A stretch of DNA of 64,000 nt from Herbaspirillum sp. LeCh32-8. Lineage in GTDB: Bacteria; Pseudomonadota; Gammaproteobacteria; Burkholderiales; Burkholderiaceae_D. This document shows, in pieces, positions 7,176 to 16,211 of the stretch. The notes under the pieces are model-generated. The model was not told where the DNA came from. It saw only the letters and a program-made list of their open reading frames with translations, and did no database searches. The position numbers were made by a program, and so were the translations under genes. The number at the start of each line of letters is the position of its first letter. Position 1 is the stretch's first letter. The DNA is taken from NCBI RefSeq assembly GCF_017814915.1, contig NZ_JAGIPZ010000007.1:124001-188000 (forward strand). Direction: 5' to 3'.

Positions 7176-8048
7176 GTGAAAAAACTGGGCTTGCCGCGGG
7201 TACTGATACTGGGTTGCGGCGATGTCGGCCTGCGCCTCCTGCCGTTGCTGTTGCCGCGCTATCGCGTGCTGGCCGTCACCAGCAACCCCGAGCGCTGCGC
7301 CGAACTGCGCGCCGCCGGGGCTGTTCCCATCGTGGCCGACCTCGACCGGCCCCATACATTGGGACGCCTGGCGCGGCTGGCGCCGACCGTCGTGCATCTG
7401 GCGCCGCCGCAGCCGGAGGGCAAAAAAGACCGCCGTACCCGCAATTTGGCCGCCATTTTACCCGACGCGGTGCGCCTGGTTTATATCAGCACCACCGGCG
7501 TGTACGGCGATTGCGGCGGCGCGCGCTTCGACGAGACCCGGCCGGTGCGGCCGCAGAATGCCCGCGCGGTGCGCCGGGTGGATGCCGAAGGCGTGCTGCG
7601 CGCCTGGGCGCGGCGCAGCGGCTCGCGCCTGTCGATCCTGCGCGTGCCGGGCATCTACGCCGCCGGGCGCCTACCCGCCGAGCGCCTGAAGAAGGGCACG
7701 CCGGCGCTGGTTGCGGCCGACGACGTCTATACCAACCACATCCATGCCGACGACCTGGCGCGCGCGGCCGCAGCGGCAATCCTGCGCGGCGCGCCCAATC
7801 GCATCTACCACGCGGTGGACGACACCGAGCTGAAGATGGCCGACTACTTCGACGCCGCGGCCGACGCGCTGGGCCTGGCCCGGCCGCCGCGCCTGCCGCG
7901 CGCCGAGCTGGAGCAGGCGGTCTCGCCGGCGCTGCTGTCGTTCATGTCGGAGTCGCGGCGGCTGGACAATCGCCGTCTCAAGCAGGAGCTCGGGCTGCGG
8001 TTGCGCTATCCGGACGTGCAGGCCTTGCTGGCGGAACTGAATGGATGA
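7176..8048 (+). CDS. NAD-dependent epimerase/dehydratase-like protein
   Basis: 290 residues from a GTG start at 7176, preferred to the TTG at 7167 because AAAGGA sits 8 bases upstream of it. The N-terminus is a Rossmann motif, RVLILGCGDVGLRLLPLLL, followed by SNPERCAELRAAG; a YISTTGVYGDCGG segment resembles the Ser/Tyr part of extended SDR active sites, and NHIHADDLARA is typical of the NAD-dependent epimerase family. It is shorter than sugar epimerases and is probably one of the atypical SDRs (YeeZ-like). Substrate unknown. It starts 36 bases from the divergent reductase gene, so regulation may be shared. Confidence 0.78.
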   Translation: MKKLGLPRVLILGCGDVGLRLLPLLLPRYRVLAVTSNPERCAELRAAGAVPIVADLDRPHTLGRLARLAPTVVHLAPPQPEGKKDRRTRNLAAILPDAVRLVYISTTGVYGDCGGARFDETRPVRPQNARAVRRVDAEGVLRAWARRSGSRLSILRVPGIYAAGRLPAERLKKGTPALVAADDVYTNHIHADDLARAAAAAILRGAPNRIYHAVDDTELKMADYFDAAADALGLARPPRLPRAELEQAVSPALLSFMSESRRLDNRRLKQELGLRLRYPDVQALLAELNG

Positions 8049-8104
8049 CGTCCGGAGGTTGCATAGGGGAATCTTTGGTCTTTATGCAATTCGGTGCAGT
8101 TCTA

Positions 8105-8127
8105 TATGCGAATTTCGAATAAGCATA
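8105..8127 (+). promoter_or_regulatory. Possible LysR/CysB-type site upstream of the ABC importer
   Basis: In the 282-base gap before the ABC ATPase lies an AT-rich patch with inverted arms TATGC and GCATA, 13 bases apart, followed by AGAATTTAAAG. AT-rich sites of this kind upstream of taurine/sulfonate-type ABC operons are often bound by CysB- or SsuR-like regulators. No regulator gene is adjacent, and the match is by eye only. Confidence 0.3.
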
Positions 8128-8330
8128 AGAATTTAAAGTAGTTGTCTTGCCTCGCCGGCAACAGTACAGTGCCAAGCTAAAATTATTGGGGGATTTCAGC
8201 CCGCGATGCAGACCAGACGGCACCACGCCGCAACCGCATCCGCCCCGGCTCCGGCCGTCGCCAGCCTTCCCCGTTTCCACCATCCGAATCCACAACGAGC
8301 GGTCGCCTTAACCGGCGGCTGCCGGACGAC

Positions 8331-9104
8331 ATGAAGCTATCTTTCAACAACGTCGCCAAGCACTTCGGCGACCTGCACGTGATCGAAGAATTCACCCGCG
8401 AGATCGACTCGGGTGAGCTGGTCGCGCTGGTCGGTCCCTCGGGCTGCGGCAAGTCGACCCTGCTGCACATGGCCGCCGGCCTGGAAAAGGCCAGCTCCGG
8501 CTCGGTCACCGGCAACGGCCAGCAGATCCGCGGCCCGCATCCGGAACGCACGCTGATGTTCCAGGAAAACGCTCTCTACCCGTGGCTGACGTTGGAGCAG
8601 AACGTGGCGCTGGCGCTGGAATTCCAGAAGGTCGACAAGAAGAAGGCGGCCCAGGAGGCGCGCGTTTGGCTGGAGAACGTCAAGCTCAAGGGCTTCGAGC
8701 ATTACTATCCGCACCAGGTCTCGGGCGGCATGCGCCAGCGCGCGGCGCTGGCGCGCGCCTTCATCTCCCAGCCCAAGGCCTTGCTGCTGGACGAGCCCTT
8801 CGGCGCGCTCGATGCGCTGACCCGCATGACGCTGCAGGACGCGCTGCGCGACCTGATCCGCCAGCAGGGCCCGACGGTATTGCTGGTCACCCATGATGTC
8901 GACGAGGCGCTGTTCCTGGCCGACCGCGTCTTCGTGTTCAGCCCGCGCCCGGCCAAGGTGTTGAAGGAATTCAATCTCGTGCACCACGAGAAGACGCATG
9001 ACCTGTCCGAATTCGCGGCCATCCGCCGCGAGATCCTCTGCCTGTTGGGCATCCATGCCGAGCAGGATGAATTTTCAAAAACATTAGAAGGGGTTGGAGT
9101 ATGA
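8331..9104 (+). CDS. ABC importer ATPase, taurine/sulfonate/nitrate type
   Basis: 257 residues, a single nucleotide-binding domain. Walker A GPSGCGKST at residues 35-43, Q-loop in LMFQENALYPW, signature VSGGMRQRAALARA, Walker [17 protein letters not shown] and the H-loop LLVTHDVDEAL. The pattern [12 protein letters not shown] with THDVDEAL marks the SsuB/TauB/NrtD branch. It energises uptake by the binding protein and permease encoded just downstream; the next gene starts inside this one (ATGA overlap at 9101-9104), so expression is coupled. Substrate not identifiable; the family handles sulfonates, nitrate, cyanate, thiamin precursors and aromatic acids. Confidence 0.93.
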   Translation: MKLSFNNVAKHFGDLHVIEEFTREIDSGELVALVGPSGCGKSTLLHMAAGLEKASSGSVTGNGQQIRGPHPERTLMFQENALYPWLTLEQNVALALEFQKVDKKKAAQEARVWLENVKLKGFEHYYPHQVSGGMRQRAALARAFISQPKALLLDEPFGALDALTRMTLQDALRDLIRQQGPTVLLVTHDVDEALFLADRVFVFSPRPAKVLKEFNLVHHEKTHDLSEFAAIRREILCLLGIHAEQDEFSKTLEGVGV

Positions 9105-10096
9105 AGCTCGCACGCATCCTGGTTCCGGCATTGGCCGCACTGGCTTTCGCAAACAATGCGATGGCGCTGGAAAAATTCAAGATCGGCTACCTGCGCGTGA
9201 TGGATGACGCCCAGGCCATGGCCGCCTATGAAGCCGGCCTCTACAAGAAGTACGGCCTGGAGGTGGAACTGATCGAGTTCAAATCCGGCACCGACCTGGT
9301 CAAGGCCATCGTGGGCGGCCAGCTCGACAGCGGCGTGTTCGGTTTCTCCAACGCCGTGGCGTGGGCCTCCAAGGGCGCCGACCTGAAGGTGGTGGGCGGT
9401 GCGCAGCTGGGCTACCACGCGCTGGTGGCGCGCGAAGACTCGGGCATCAACAAGGTGGCCGACCTCAAGGGCAAGACCCTGGCCTCGCAGGCCGAAGGCA
9501 GCACCGCCGACACCGTCTTGAAGGGCGTGGTTCTGAAAGACGCCGGCGTCAAGCCCGACGACGTGAACGTGATGGGCGTGTCGCCGCAGGTGGCGGTGCA
9601 GTCGCTGGTGGGCAAGCGCGTCGACGCCGCCTTCCTGTTCGAGCCGCAGGCGCGCATCGCGCAACTGATCGCGCCGGTCAAGCAGATCTATGAAATCGGC
9701 GAAGTCTGGCCTTTCCCTTGCATGGTGGTGATCACCTCGGGCGACACCCTGAAGAAGAAGCGCGACGCCGTCTGGAAGTCCCTGGACGCGCAGCGTGACG
9801 CGATCACCCTGCTGCAGAAGAAGCCCGCCGACGCCTCCAAGCTGATCGCCGGCTACTTCATCGCCGAGCCGACCCTGAAGACCCTGAAACACGGCGAAGT
9901 GCTGCGTGAAGACGTGATCCGCGACGCCATCAAGAGCCAGACCTTCACCCCGAAGATCAGCAAGAAGGATCAGGATCGCATGCAGGAAATCTCCAACATC
10001 CTGCAAGAGCAGGGTGCATTGAAGACGCGCGACGGCAAGCCGTTCGATGTGAATTCGATTACGGATCTGTCCTGGCAGCAGGCGCGCAAGCTCTAA
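9101..10096 (+). CDS. Periplasmic binding protein, SsuA/TauA/NMT1-like
   Basis: 331 residues. A Sec signal peptide (LARILVPALAALAFA, cut near NAMA-LEK at about residue 23) leads to a type II binding-protein fold: KIGYLRVMDDAQAMAAYEAG, EFKSGTDLVKAIVGGQLDSGVFG, and LKGKTLASQAEGSTADTVLKG are typical of the NMT1/SsuA family. It would capture the substrate in the periplasm. The start codon overlaps the ATPase stop. After it come two strong hairpins (10105-10126, 10150-10167) before the permease gene, which may hold binding-protein mRNA at a higher level than permease mRNA. Confidence 0.92.
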   Translation: MKLARILVPALAALAFANNAMALEKFKIGYLRVMDDAQAMAAYEAGLYKKYGLEVELIEFKSGTDLVKAIVGGQLDSGVFGFSNAVAWASKGADLKVVGGAQLGYHALVAREDSGINKVADLKGKTLASQAEGSTADTVLKGVVLKDAGVKPDDVNVMGVSPQVAVQSLVGKRVDAAFLFEPQARIAQLIAPVKQIYEIGEVWPFPCMVVITSGDTLKKKRDAVWKSLDAQRDAITLLQKKPADASKLIAGYFIAEPTLKTLKHGEVLREDVIRDAIKSQTFTPKISKKDQDRMQEISNILQEQGALKTRDGKPFDVNSITDLSWQQARKL

Positions 10097-10104
10097 GATC
10101 CCCA

Positions 10105-10167
10105 GCGGCGATGGCAGCATCGCCGCCGGTCTCCCGTTTAGATTTCCCCGGCCGGAGGTTTCCGGCC
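10105..10167 (+). other. Two tandem intercistronic hairpins between binding-protein and permease genes
   Basis: GCGGCGATG / CATCGCCGC (10105-10113 with 10118-10126, loop GCAG) is a perfect 9-bp stem; GGCCGGA / TCCGGCC (10150-10156 with 10161-10167, 4-base loop) is a perfect 7-bp stem. Neither has a T-run, so these are more likely 3'-end protecting structures than terminators. Similar hairpins after binding-protein genes in other ABC operons raise the level of the binding protein over the permease. Confidence 0.6.
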
Positions 10168-10193
10168 ATCGTCATTTTCAAGCATCACACGTT

Positions 10194-10967
10194 ATGAGCT
10201 CTCAGCGTCGCGTTACCGGTTACCGTAAGAAGCTCGCCATGGTTCTGGCGATCGCATTCATCCTGTTGATGTGGCAGATCGCGGCGTGGTCGCTGCCGTC
10301 GTTCCTGATGCCGGGTGTGCCGTCGGTGGTGGCGCGGCTGGTGGAGGAGGTGCAGTCCAACAACTTCCGCCTGGCGCTGTTCGGCAGCCTGTATCGCCTG
10401 GGCCTGGGGTATGGCTCGGCGCTGCTGTTCGGCATCGGCTTCGGCCTGATTGGCGCGGTGCTGTTTTTCTTCCGTGAGGTGCTGAAGTCGGCCATCGTGA
10501 TCCTGCAGTCGATTCCCTCGATCGCGTGGGTGCCGCTGTTCCTGATCCTGATGGGTTTCGGCAATCTGCCGATGATCGTGGTGGTGGCGATCGCCGCGTT
10601 CTTCCCGGCCGCCTTGTCGGTGATGAACGCCACCGAGAGCGTGCAGCAGGTGCATGTGTCGGCCGCCCGTGTAATGGGCGCGTCGCGCCTGGGCATGCTG
10701 CGTCGGGTGTACTTGCCGGCAGTGATGCCGGAGCTGATCACCGGCGCCCAGCTGGCCTTCGGCAACGCCTGGCGCGCGTTGATCTCGGCCGAGATGCTGG
10801 TCGGCTTCGGCAAGGGCCTGGGCCGCACGCTGGCCTATTCGGGTGAGACCGCCGACATGATAGGCGTGATGGCCAACATCCTGACCATCGCCATCCTGGC
10901 CGCGCTGATCGACCAGGTGATCCTGGAAAACCTGAAGCATCGCCTGCTGCGTTACCAGTACGTCTGA
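10194..10967 (+). CDS. ABC importer permease, TauC/SsuC type
   Basis: 257 residues with about six membrane helices. The cytoplasmic EAA loop that docks on the ATPase is seen as AARVMGASRLGMLRRVYLPAVMPEL, followed by AWRALISAEMLVGFGKGLGRTL, which is typical of the BPD_transp_1 permeases of sulfonate and nitrate importers. It is in line with the ATPase and binding-protein genes but separated from them by 97 bases holding two hairpins. No good Shine-Dalgarno site is seen before the ATG, which again fits lower expression than the binding protein. Confidence 0.92.
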   Translation: MSSQRRVTGYRKKLAMVLAIAFILLMWQIAAWSLPSFLMPGVPSVVARLVEEVQSNNFRLALFGSLYRLGLGYGSALLFGIGFGLIGAVLFFFREVLKSAIVILQSIPSIAWVPLFLILMGFGNLPMIVVVAIAAFFPAALSVMNATESVQQVHVSAARVMGASRLGMLRRVYLPAVMPELITGAQLAFGNAWRALISAEMLVGFGKGLGRTLAYSGETADMIGVMANILTIAILAALIDQVILENLKHRLLRYQYV

Positions 10968-10984
10968 GGGCCCGGGAGCCAGCC

Positions 10985-11785
10985 ATGACCGCGCGTGCGT
11001 TTCTGTTGCCCCAGCTGATGCTGATCTGCGCGTTCGCAACTGCATCGCAGGCCGGCGTGATCGACGCCGCGCGGCAGAGCGGCATGGTGCGCGTGGGGCT
11101 GGACTACGTGCCGCCGCCCTTCAAGGGCGGCATGAAATTCCGCACCCCCGAAAGCCCCGACAGCGTGCTGGCCGACGACCTCGCCTCACAGCTCAAACTC
11201 AAGGCCGACTACCAGAAGAATTCCCCCGATGGCGCGCTGCAGGCGCTGAAGAACGCGCGTCCCGATCTGGCCATCACGCTGGCGCCGGCAGGGGAGGCCG
11301 CGGCGGCCGATACCACCGTCATTCCCACCGGCTACAGCGCCGGCGGCATGGCCATCATGCGCACCGACACCACGATCAAAAAGTGGGACGACCTGAAAGG
11401 GCGCAGCGTATGCGTGTCGCAAGGTTCGCCTTACGTCGGCACGTTGGCTGCGCGCTATGGCGCCGTCGAGAAGGTGATGCGCGCGCCGGCGGATTCATTG
11501 CTGGCGGTGCGCATCGGCGAATGCGACGCCGCCGTGCACGACGACGCCATGATGAAGGAGCTCCTGAAGCTGCCGGAGTGGAAGAAGTTTTCCGCACAGC
11601 TGGCGCCCACGAGTCGCCAGAACCTGGTGCTGAAAGTGCGCGGCGCCGATGCCGCCGACCTGCCTGCGCTCAGGCAGATCGCCGCGCGCTGGAACGATGC
11701 GTTCTGGAGCGGCGTGAAAAAGAAATGGGTGAACAACGTGGCCTTCGAGGTCTACCTTGACCAGAACGTGCCGGACTGCCACTGA
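10985..11785 (+). CDS. Amino-acid-type (SBP_bac_3) periplasmic binding protein
   Basis: 266 residues with a signal peptide (FLLPQLMLICAFATASQA) then GVIDAARQSGMVRVGLDYVPPPFKG, LKNARPDLAITLAP and WDDLKGRSVCVSQGSPY, the layout of family 3 binding proteins for polar amino acids. It follows the permease by 17 bases with GGGAGCC before the ATG, so it looks like the last gene of the ABC operon, yet its fold family differs from that of the operon's other binding protein. It may give the transporter a second substrate or serve a permease elsewhere. Two Cys (about residues 142 and 179) could form a disulfide. Confidence 0.82.
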   Translation: MTARAFLLPQLMLICAFATASQAGVIDAARQSGMVRVGLDYVPPPFKGGMKFRTPESPDSVLADDLASQLKLKADYQKNSPDGALQALKNARPDLAITLAPAGEAAAADTTVIPTGYSAGGMAIMRTDTTIKKWDDLKGRSVCVSQGSPYVGTLAARYGAVEKVMRAPADSLLAVRIGECDAAVHDDAMMKELLKLPEWKKFSAQLAPTSRQNLVLKVRGADAADLPALRQIAARWNDAFWSGVKKKWVNNVAFEVYLDQNVPDCH

Positions 11786-11815
11786 TTGCTGCCGATCATC
11801 ATTGACTGTCACTGA

Positions 11816-11852
11816 ACGCTGATCCGCGGCGTCTCGCCAGCGTCTCTTTTTT
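11816..11852 (+). terminator. Terminator of the ABC operon
   Basis: ACGCTG / CAGCGT (11816-11821 with 11838-11843) enclosing a GC-rich 16-base loop, then CTC and six T. Thirty bases after the last gene of the operon. The 193 bases beyond it hold one more short inverted repeat (CTGCC ... GGCAG) and nothing else I recognise. Confidence 0.6.
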
Positions 11853-12045
11853 GCTCCATTAATTGCTGCGCCGACATCGTTTGGCGACGGCGTCTTGCCT
11901 GCCGGATAACAGGCAGCGCGCAATCTGAGGTTTTTTTGCTGCCTAATGAATTTCCCGAGTGGCACAACGCGGCAATAGGCGTAACATCACGTTTGCAGCA
12001 TTGCAGAGTACCTGGACACAAACCGAATATCCGCAGGAGCCCATC

Positions 12046-12315
12046 ATGCCCGTCGATCTCGCCGCAGCCGTCAGCGCCGTTATTCCCAACCCTAACGGCA
12101 ACACCACCTCCACCGGCAAGGCCACCGATCCTGATCAGGTGCGCCGCACCGACGAGGCGCGCATGGCCCAGCAAGCCGAACAACGTCGTCTGGAAGAAAT
12201 CCAGGCCGACGAGAAGCGCGCCGAAACCGCACGCGAAGACCGCAACCGTCGCGAACAGATCTCGCGCAACGCGACCGGTGAAATCATCGGCACCACGGTC
12301 AACTCGCTGGCCTGA
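12046..12315 (+). CDS. Small conserved-looking hydrophilic protein of unknown function
   Basis: 89 residues from an ATG with GCAGGAG 7 bases upstream. The first 30 residues are Ala/Val/Pro/Thr-rich (AAAVSAVIPNPNGNTTSTG); residues 33-75 are strongly charged and heptad-like, rich in Glu, Arg, Gln and Ala (RLEEIQADEKRAETARED), predicting one long helix, possibly a coiled coil. There is no signal peptide or membrane segment. It stands alone, with its own terminator (12361-12396). I do not recognise the family. Confidence 0.7.
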   Translation: MPVDLAAAVSAVIPNPNGNTTSTGKATDPDQVRRTDEARMAQQAEQRRLEEIQADEKRAETAREDRNRREQISRNATGEIIGTTVNSLA

Positions 12316-12340
12316 CAGCCGCATCTTCGCAAGCACATAC

Positions 12341-12396
12341 GGGCCGGCAACCGGCCCTGAACGCCGTCCAGCGGGTCGCTGGGCGGCGTTTTCATT
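12341..12396 (+). terminator. Tandem hairpins and terminator after the small unknown gene
   Basis: GGGCCGG CAA CCGGCCC (12341-12357) is followed by a 13-bp stem, ACGCCGTCCAGCG pairing with CGCTGGGCGGCGT (12361-12389, one G-U pair), then TTTTCATTT. The second is a convincing rho-independent terminator. Confidence 0.8.
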
Positions 12397-12524
12397 TGGG
12401 GCTCGGATAGGCGGAGTGCGTCTTGAAGTCAGTGACCGGGAAACGAAGCAAGGCGGCAAAGACAGCCTTGTCCCAAGGAATCGGCTGGCAGGGCGTTAAG
12501 GCGAATAAAAGGGTTAAATGCGCT

Positions 12525-12542
12525 CTTTTTGTTATCAAAAAG
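12525..12542. repeat. AT-rich inverted repeat upstream of the chemoreceptor gene
   Basis: CTTTTTG TTAT CAAAAAG, a perfect 7-bp inverted repeat in the 284-base stretch between the terminator at 12396 and the chemoreceptor start. It could be an operator. I did not find a convincing sigma-28 promoter (TAAA-N15-GCCGATAA) here. Confidence 0.35.
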
Positions 12543-12680
12543 AAAAGTAATGCGGCGTAGCATGGTTTCGCTGTGATGGCCCTGGCGTCCGGGGACTATC
12601 TTGTTGCGGGAGGCGCCGGGTCCCATCGGCGAGCCTCATGATTGCGCGGTATTCATGCCTGGTCTGGTTTCGGGGGGAGC

Positions 12681-14216
12681 ATGCATTCAGTACGACTAAA
12701 GATCGCGTCGGCCTTCTGTATTTGCCTGCTCATCACCATCGTTGTGGGCCTTGCGGGGGGCATGGGCATGTCACGCATAGCGGCGGACCTGCGCGGCATC
12801 TATGGCAACAACACGGTGCCCATCATCCAGATGTTGACGATGCAGGCAATGGAGTCCGACATCCGGCGGCAGCTGCGCCGGATGCAGGTTGAGCGTGACG
12901 TCGACAGGAGCCGCCAGCTCGCCGCCGAGCTGCAGCGCACGCGACAGGAGATGGACCGCAACTGGAACGCTTACTATCCCGGCGGCGGCATCAGCAGCGA
13001 CACGGAACGCCAGATTGCCGAGCGGATTGCGGTGATCTATCCGCAATACCAGGCCGTCGTCGATCGCGCGGTGGCGGCCCTGCAGGCAGGCGATTTCGAT
13101 GCGGCCAAGCCCGTGGTGGATGCCGCCGTACCCATCGCAGAAGGCTTGCACAAGCAGATCCGCCTGGATGTCGAGGACAATTTCAAGCAGGCTCAGGATG
13201 CCATGGAGGAGGGCGAGCGTGACTATCAACGCATGCTCTACGGTATGTCATTCGCCTGCCTGTCGGGCTTGCTGTTCATCGTCATGGTCAATCTCTACCT
13301 CTTCAGGGTAGTGTCCCGCCCGCTCAATGAGGCCGTTCATCATATGCAACGCATCGCTACCGGCGCGTTGGGCGGCCGCATTGCGATTCGCTCGCGGGAT
13401 GAGTTTTCCCATCTGCTCACAGCCCTCGGCCGCATGAGCGAGCAGTTGAGCGGCATCGTTGGCCGGATCCAGGTTTCCAGCGATAACGTTGCCAGTTCGT
13501 CGGAGCAAATCAGGGGCAGCAACGCGGATCTCGCTGAGCGCACACGCCAGCAGACGGCATCCATAGAGCAGGCTCGCTCCAGCCTCTCGGGGCTGCTCAA
13601 GGCCGTCGACGACAACGTGGGCAGCGCGCGTGAAGCGACCATGCTGGCCGCCGATGCGGCCGGCATGGCTCGCAGCAGCAACGAGGCGGTCAGCCGCATG
13701 ATGATGACGATGAATGACATACGCGGCAGTTCGAGCAAAATCGCCGACATCACCACCCTCATTGAATCGATCGCATTCCAGACCAACATCCTGGCGCTCA
13801 ATGCTGCCGTGGAAGCGGCGCGGGCGGGCGAGCAGGGGCGTGGATTTGCGGTGGTGGCCAGTGAGGTCCGCAACCTGGCGCAGCGGGCATCGGCGGCGGC
13901 CAAGGAGATCAAGGAGCTCATAGAGACGTCCGTCTCCACGATCCAGCATGGCGTCGGGCAGGCCCAGGAAGTAGGCAAGAGCGTGGCCGACATGCAGCAG
14001 ACGATCCAGAAGGTCGCCGGCATCAATGCGGAAATAGTCGACGCGTCGGAGCAGCAGCAACGTGGCGTCAGTGCGATCAATGATGAGGTGACGCAAATCG
14101 AGCAGCTGGCCCGCAAGAATGTCGCCCTGGTGACTGATGTTGCCGAGGTTGCGCAGGCGTTGGCCGAGCGCGCGGCGGCGCAGCGCCAGGAAATGGCGGT
14201 GTTCACCTTGTCCTGA
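12681..14216 (+). CDS. Methyl-accepting chemotaxis protein
   Basis: 511 residues from the ATG at 12681, chosen for the GGGGGAGC site just before it and because a membrane helix follows at once ([21 protein letters not shown], residues 6-26). A periplasmic four-helix-type domain of about 155 residues ([33 protein letters not shown]) ends at a second helix near residue 190 ([20 protein letters not shown]). Then come a HAMP domain and a signalling domain with the conserved hairpin tip [20 protein letters not shown]. It reports a periplasmic ligand to CheA/CheW. No C-terminal CheR-binding pentapeptide is present. It stands alone between terminators. Confidence 0.93.
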   Translation: MHSVRLKIASAFCICLLITIVVGLAGGMGMSRIAADLRGIYGNNTVPIIQMLTMQAMESDIRRQLRRMQVERDVDRSRQLAAELQRTRQEMDRNWNAYYPGGGISSDTERQIAERIAVIYPQYQAVVDRAVAALQAGDFDAAKPVVDAAVPIAEGLHKQIRLDVEDNFKQAQDAMEEGERDYQRMLYGMSFACLSGLLFIVMVNLYLFRVVSRPLNEAVHHMQRIATGALGGRIAIRSRDEFSHLLTALGRMSEQLSGIVGRIQVSSDNVASSSEQIRGSNADLAERTRQQTASIEQARSSLSGLLKAVDDNVGSAREATMLAADAAGMARSSNEAVSRMMMTMNDIRGSSSKIADITTLIESIAFQTNILALNAAVEAARAGEQGRGFAVVASEVRNLAQRASAAAKEIKELIETSVSTIQHGVGQAQEVGKSVADMQQTIQKVAGINAEIVDASEQQQRGVSAINDEVTQIEQLARKNVALVTDVAEVAQALAERAAAQRQEMAVFTLS

Positions 14217-14249
14217 CGCCGTTCGACGCAGGGGCATCCGCAGCGCGTT

Positions 14250-14287
14250 AAAAAAGCCCGCATGGCGTTCGCCGTGCGGGCTTTTTT
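14250..14287. terminator. Bidirectional terminator between chemoreceptor and antiporter genes
   Basis: AAAAAAGCCCGCATGGC on one arm and the matching GCCGTGCGGGCTTTTTT on the other; the A-run on the left and T-run on the right let it serve the rightward chemoreceptor gene and the leftward antiporter gene. Confidence 0.9.
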
Positions 14288-14314
14288 GTTGGCGCTCCGG
14301 ACGCGTTTTGTCAG

Positions 14315-15988
14315 CTAGTCCGAGCCGTTGAGCGAACCCAGCAGCCAGGTCTCGGCCATGTCGATCTGGTTGATCAGCATCAGGAAGGTCTCGTCGTTGA
14401 TGCGCTGCTCGGCGCGCAGGTAGTGCACCTCCAGCCGCTCGGCGCGGATCGCTTCCAGTCGCAGTTCACGCTCGAATTGCTTGAAACGGTTGGCCGAGCG
14501 CTGGGTTTCCTCTGAATCGCTCTCGGCGTTCATGCGCATGCGGTAGGTCGCCAGGAGGCTGCCGCTGACTTCGGTCAGCAAAGCCAGGTCGGCCTCGTCC
14601 AGGTCCTCGCCCATACGCTCCTGCGCGGTCTCGATGCTGCGCACGGCGGCTTCGGACAGGCGCATGCGCGCGCTCATTTCTTCGGCGCGGCGGCGCTTGA
14701 CCTCGGCGTCCAGCTGCAGGTCCTTCAGCATCCATGGCAGCAGGAAGCTGCCGAACAGCAGCGAGCATACGATCACGCCGGTGGCCAGGAAGATCAACAG
14801 GTCGCGCGCCGGGAAGGGGGTGTGTTCCTTCAGCAGCAGCGGGATCGACATCACGCCGGCCAGGGTGATCGCGCCGCGCACGCCGGAGAGCGCGGTGATG
14901 CTGATCAGGCGCAGGTCGAACTTGCGGTTGCGTCCGCTCTGGCCGCGCAACGCCGAGGCGAAGCGGCGCATGCGCAGATTGATCCAGACCCACACGAAGC
15001 GCAGCACGATCAGCGCCACGGTGATGGCGAGGATGTAGACGAACAGATGCCACACCGGCACGTTGCCGGCCATCCGGGCATCGACGTGCGCCAGGCTGAC
15101 GATGCCCGGCAATTGCAGGCCCAGCAGCAGGAAGGACATGCCGTTGAAGACGAACTCCAGCATGGTCATGATGCTGCGGCCCTGCATGCGGGTGGCGGCC
15201 GATTCGCCGCCGGCGGTTTCGATGTAGGGCATCAGCATGCCGGCCGCGACCGCGCCCAGGATGCCGGACAGGCCGAAGTGTTCGGCGAAGATGTAGGCGG
15301 TGAAGGGGATCAGCATCAGCAGCACCACCTGGATGCCGGGTTCGTCGCCGGCCCACTCGATGATCTTGCGGCGCACCAGCCCGAAGCCCCAGGCCACGAT
15401 CAGGCCGACCGCGATGCCGCCCACCGAGATCAGCACGAAGGACAGGCTGGCATCGAGCAGCGAGAAGCTGCCGGTAATCACCGCCGCGATGGCGAACTTG
15501 AAGGCAACCAGGCCGGACGCGTCGTTCATCAGCGCCTCGCCTTCCAGCACATGCTGCATCGAAGCGGGCAGGCGGCCCTTGCCGATGATCGAGGACACGG
15601 CCACCGCATCGGTGGGCGAGAGCACGGCGGCCAGCGCGAAAGCCGAGGGCAGCGAGATGACCGGGATCATCCAGTGGATGAAATAACCCACCCCGACCAC
15701 CGTGAACAGCACCAGGCCCAGCGCCAGGGCGAGGATGGGGCGCGCCAGGCGGAAAAACTCGCGCTTGGGCATGCGCCAGCCGTCGGTGAACAGCAGCGGC
15801 GGGATGAACAGCAGCAGGAACAGCTCAGGGTCAAAACTTATCTTCAGGCCGAACAGCGGCAGCGCCAGCACCGCGCCCAGCGCGATCTGGAACAGGGGAA
15901 GCGGCAGCTTGAAGGGCATCAGCCGCGCGACGACGCCGGAGACGGCAACGGCGAGCAGCAGGATCAGGACGGTAAAAACGATTTCCAT
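14315..15988 (-). CDS. CPA1-family Na+/H+ antiporter
   Basis: 557 residues. About 12 membrane helices fill the first 410 residues; the last 145 are a hydrophilic, helical cytoplasmic domain rich in Glu and Arg (AEVKRRRAEEMSARMRLSEA). Key CPA1 features are SPTDAVAVSSI in helix 4 and GEALMNDASGLVAFKFA in helix 5, whose Asn-Asp pair is the ion site of electroneutral NhaP/YjcE-type exchangers. It would expel Na+ (or K+) in exchange for protons across the inner membrane. The start is an ATG with weak GAAAG-type sites upstream. Monocistronic, convergent with the chemoreceptor gene. Confidence 0.92.
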   Translation of the reverse strand: MEIVFTVLILLLAVAVSGVVARLMPFKLPLPLFQIALGAVLALPLFGLKISFDPELFLLLFIPPLLFTDGWRMPKREFFRLARPILALALGLVLFTVVGVGYFIHWMIPVISLPSAFALAAVLSPTDAVAVSSIIGKGRLPASMQHVLEGEALMNDASGLVAFKFAIAAVITGSFSLLDASLSFVLISVGGIAVGLIVAWGFGLVRRKIIEWAGDEPGIQVVLLMLIPFTAYIFAEHFGLSGILGAVAAGMLMPYIETAGGESAATRMQGRSIMTMLEFVFNGMSFLLLGLQLPGIVSLAHVDARMAGNVPVWHLFVYILAITVALIVLRFVWVWINLRMRRFASALRGQSGRNRKFDLRLISITALSGVRGAITLAGVMSIPLLLKEHTPFPARDLLIFLATGVIVCSLLFGSFLLPWMLKDLQLDAEVKRRRAEEMSARMRLSEAAVRSIETAQERMGEDLDEADLALLTEVSGSLLATYRMRMNAESDSEETQRSANRFKQFERELRLEAIRAERLEVHYLRAEQRINDETFLMLINQIDMAETWLLGSLNGSD

Positions 15989-16211
15989 TGTGGCGCGATG
16001 AGCTCTTTCTTGGTGTTCTTGTGAAGTACGGCGGCGTTCTGACCGGCGCGGGCGGGCTAAGTTGCAAGTATAGAAGACGCAGGGCCCCAGCAGATATTGC
16101 AGGTGAGGAATAAAATGGGCAGTTCAGTTTTCGTCCATTGCCCGATTCCGGGATCATCCTGCTTTACCTCCCCCTTTTTTTCCGGTGCGGGCCCATAACA
16201 AGGAGCATTCC

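Noticed and set aside
7078..7397. N-terminal extension of the 2Fe-2S reductase beyond 7139
   Set aside because: It overlaps the divergent epimerase gene and the extra residues lack homology-like composition; the ATG at 7139 begins the ferredoxin domain directly.
12400..12680. Sigma-28 (flagellar) promoter for the chemoreceptor gene
   Set aside because: TAAA-like elements exist but no GCCGATAA-like -10 at the right distance was found; the same holds for the second chemoreceptor (43711-43908).
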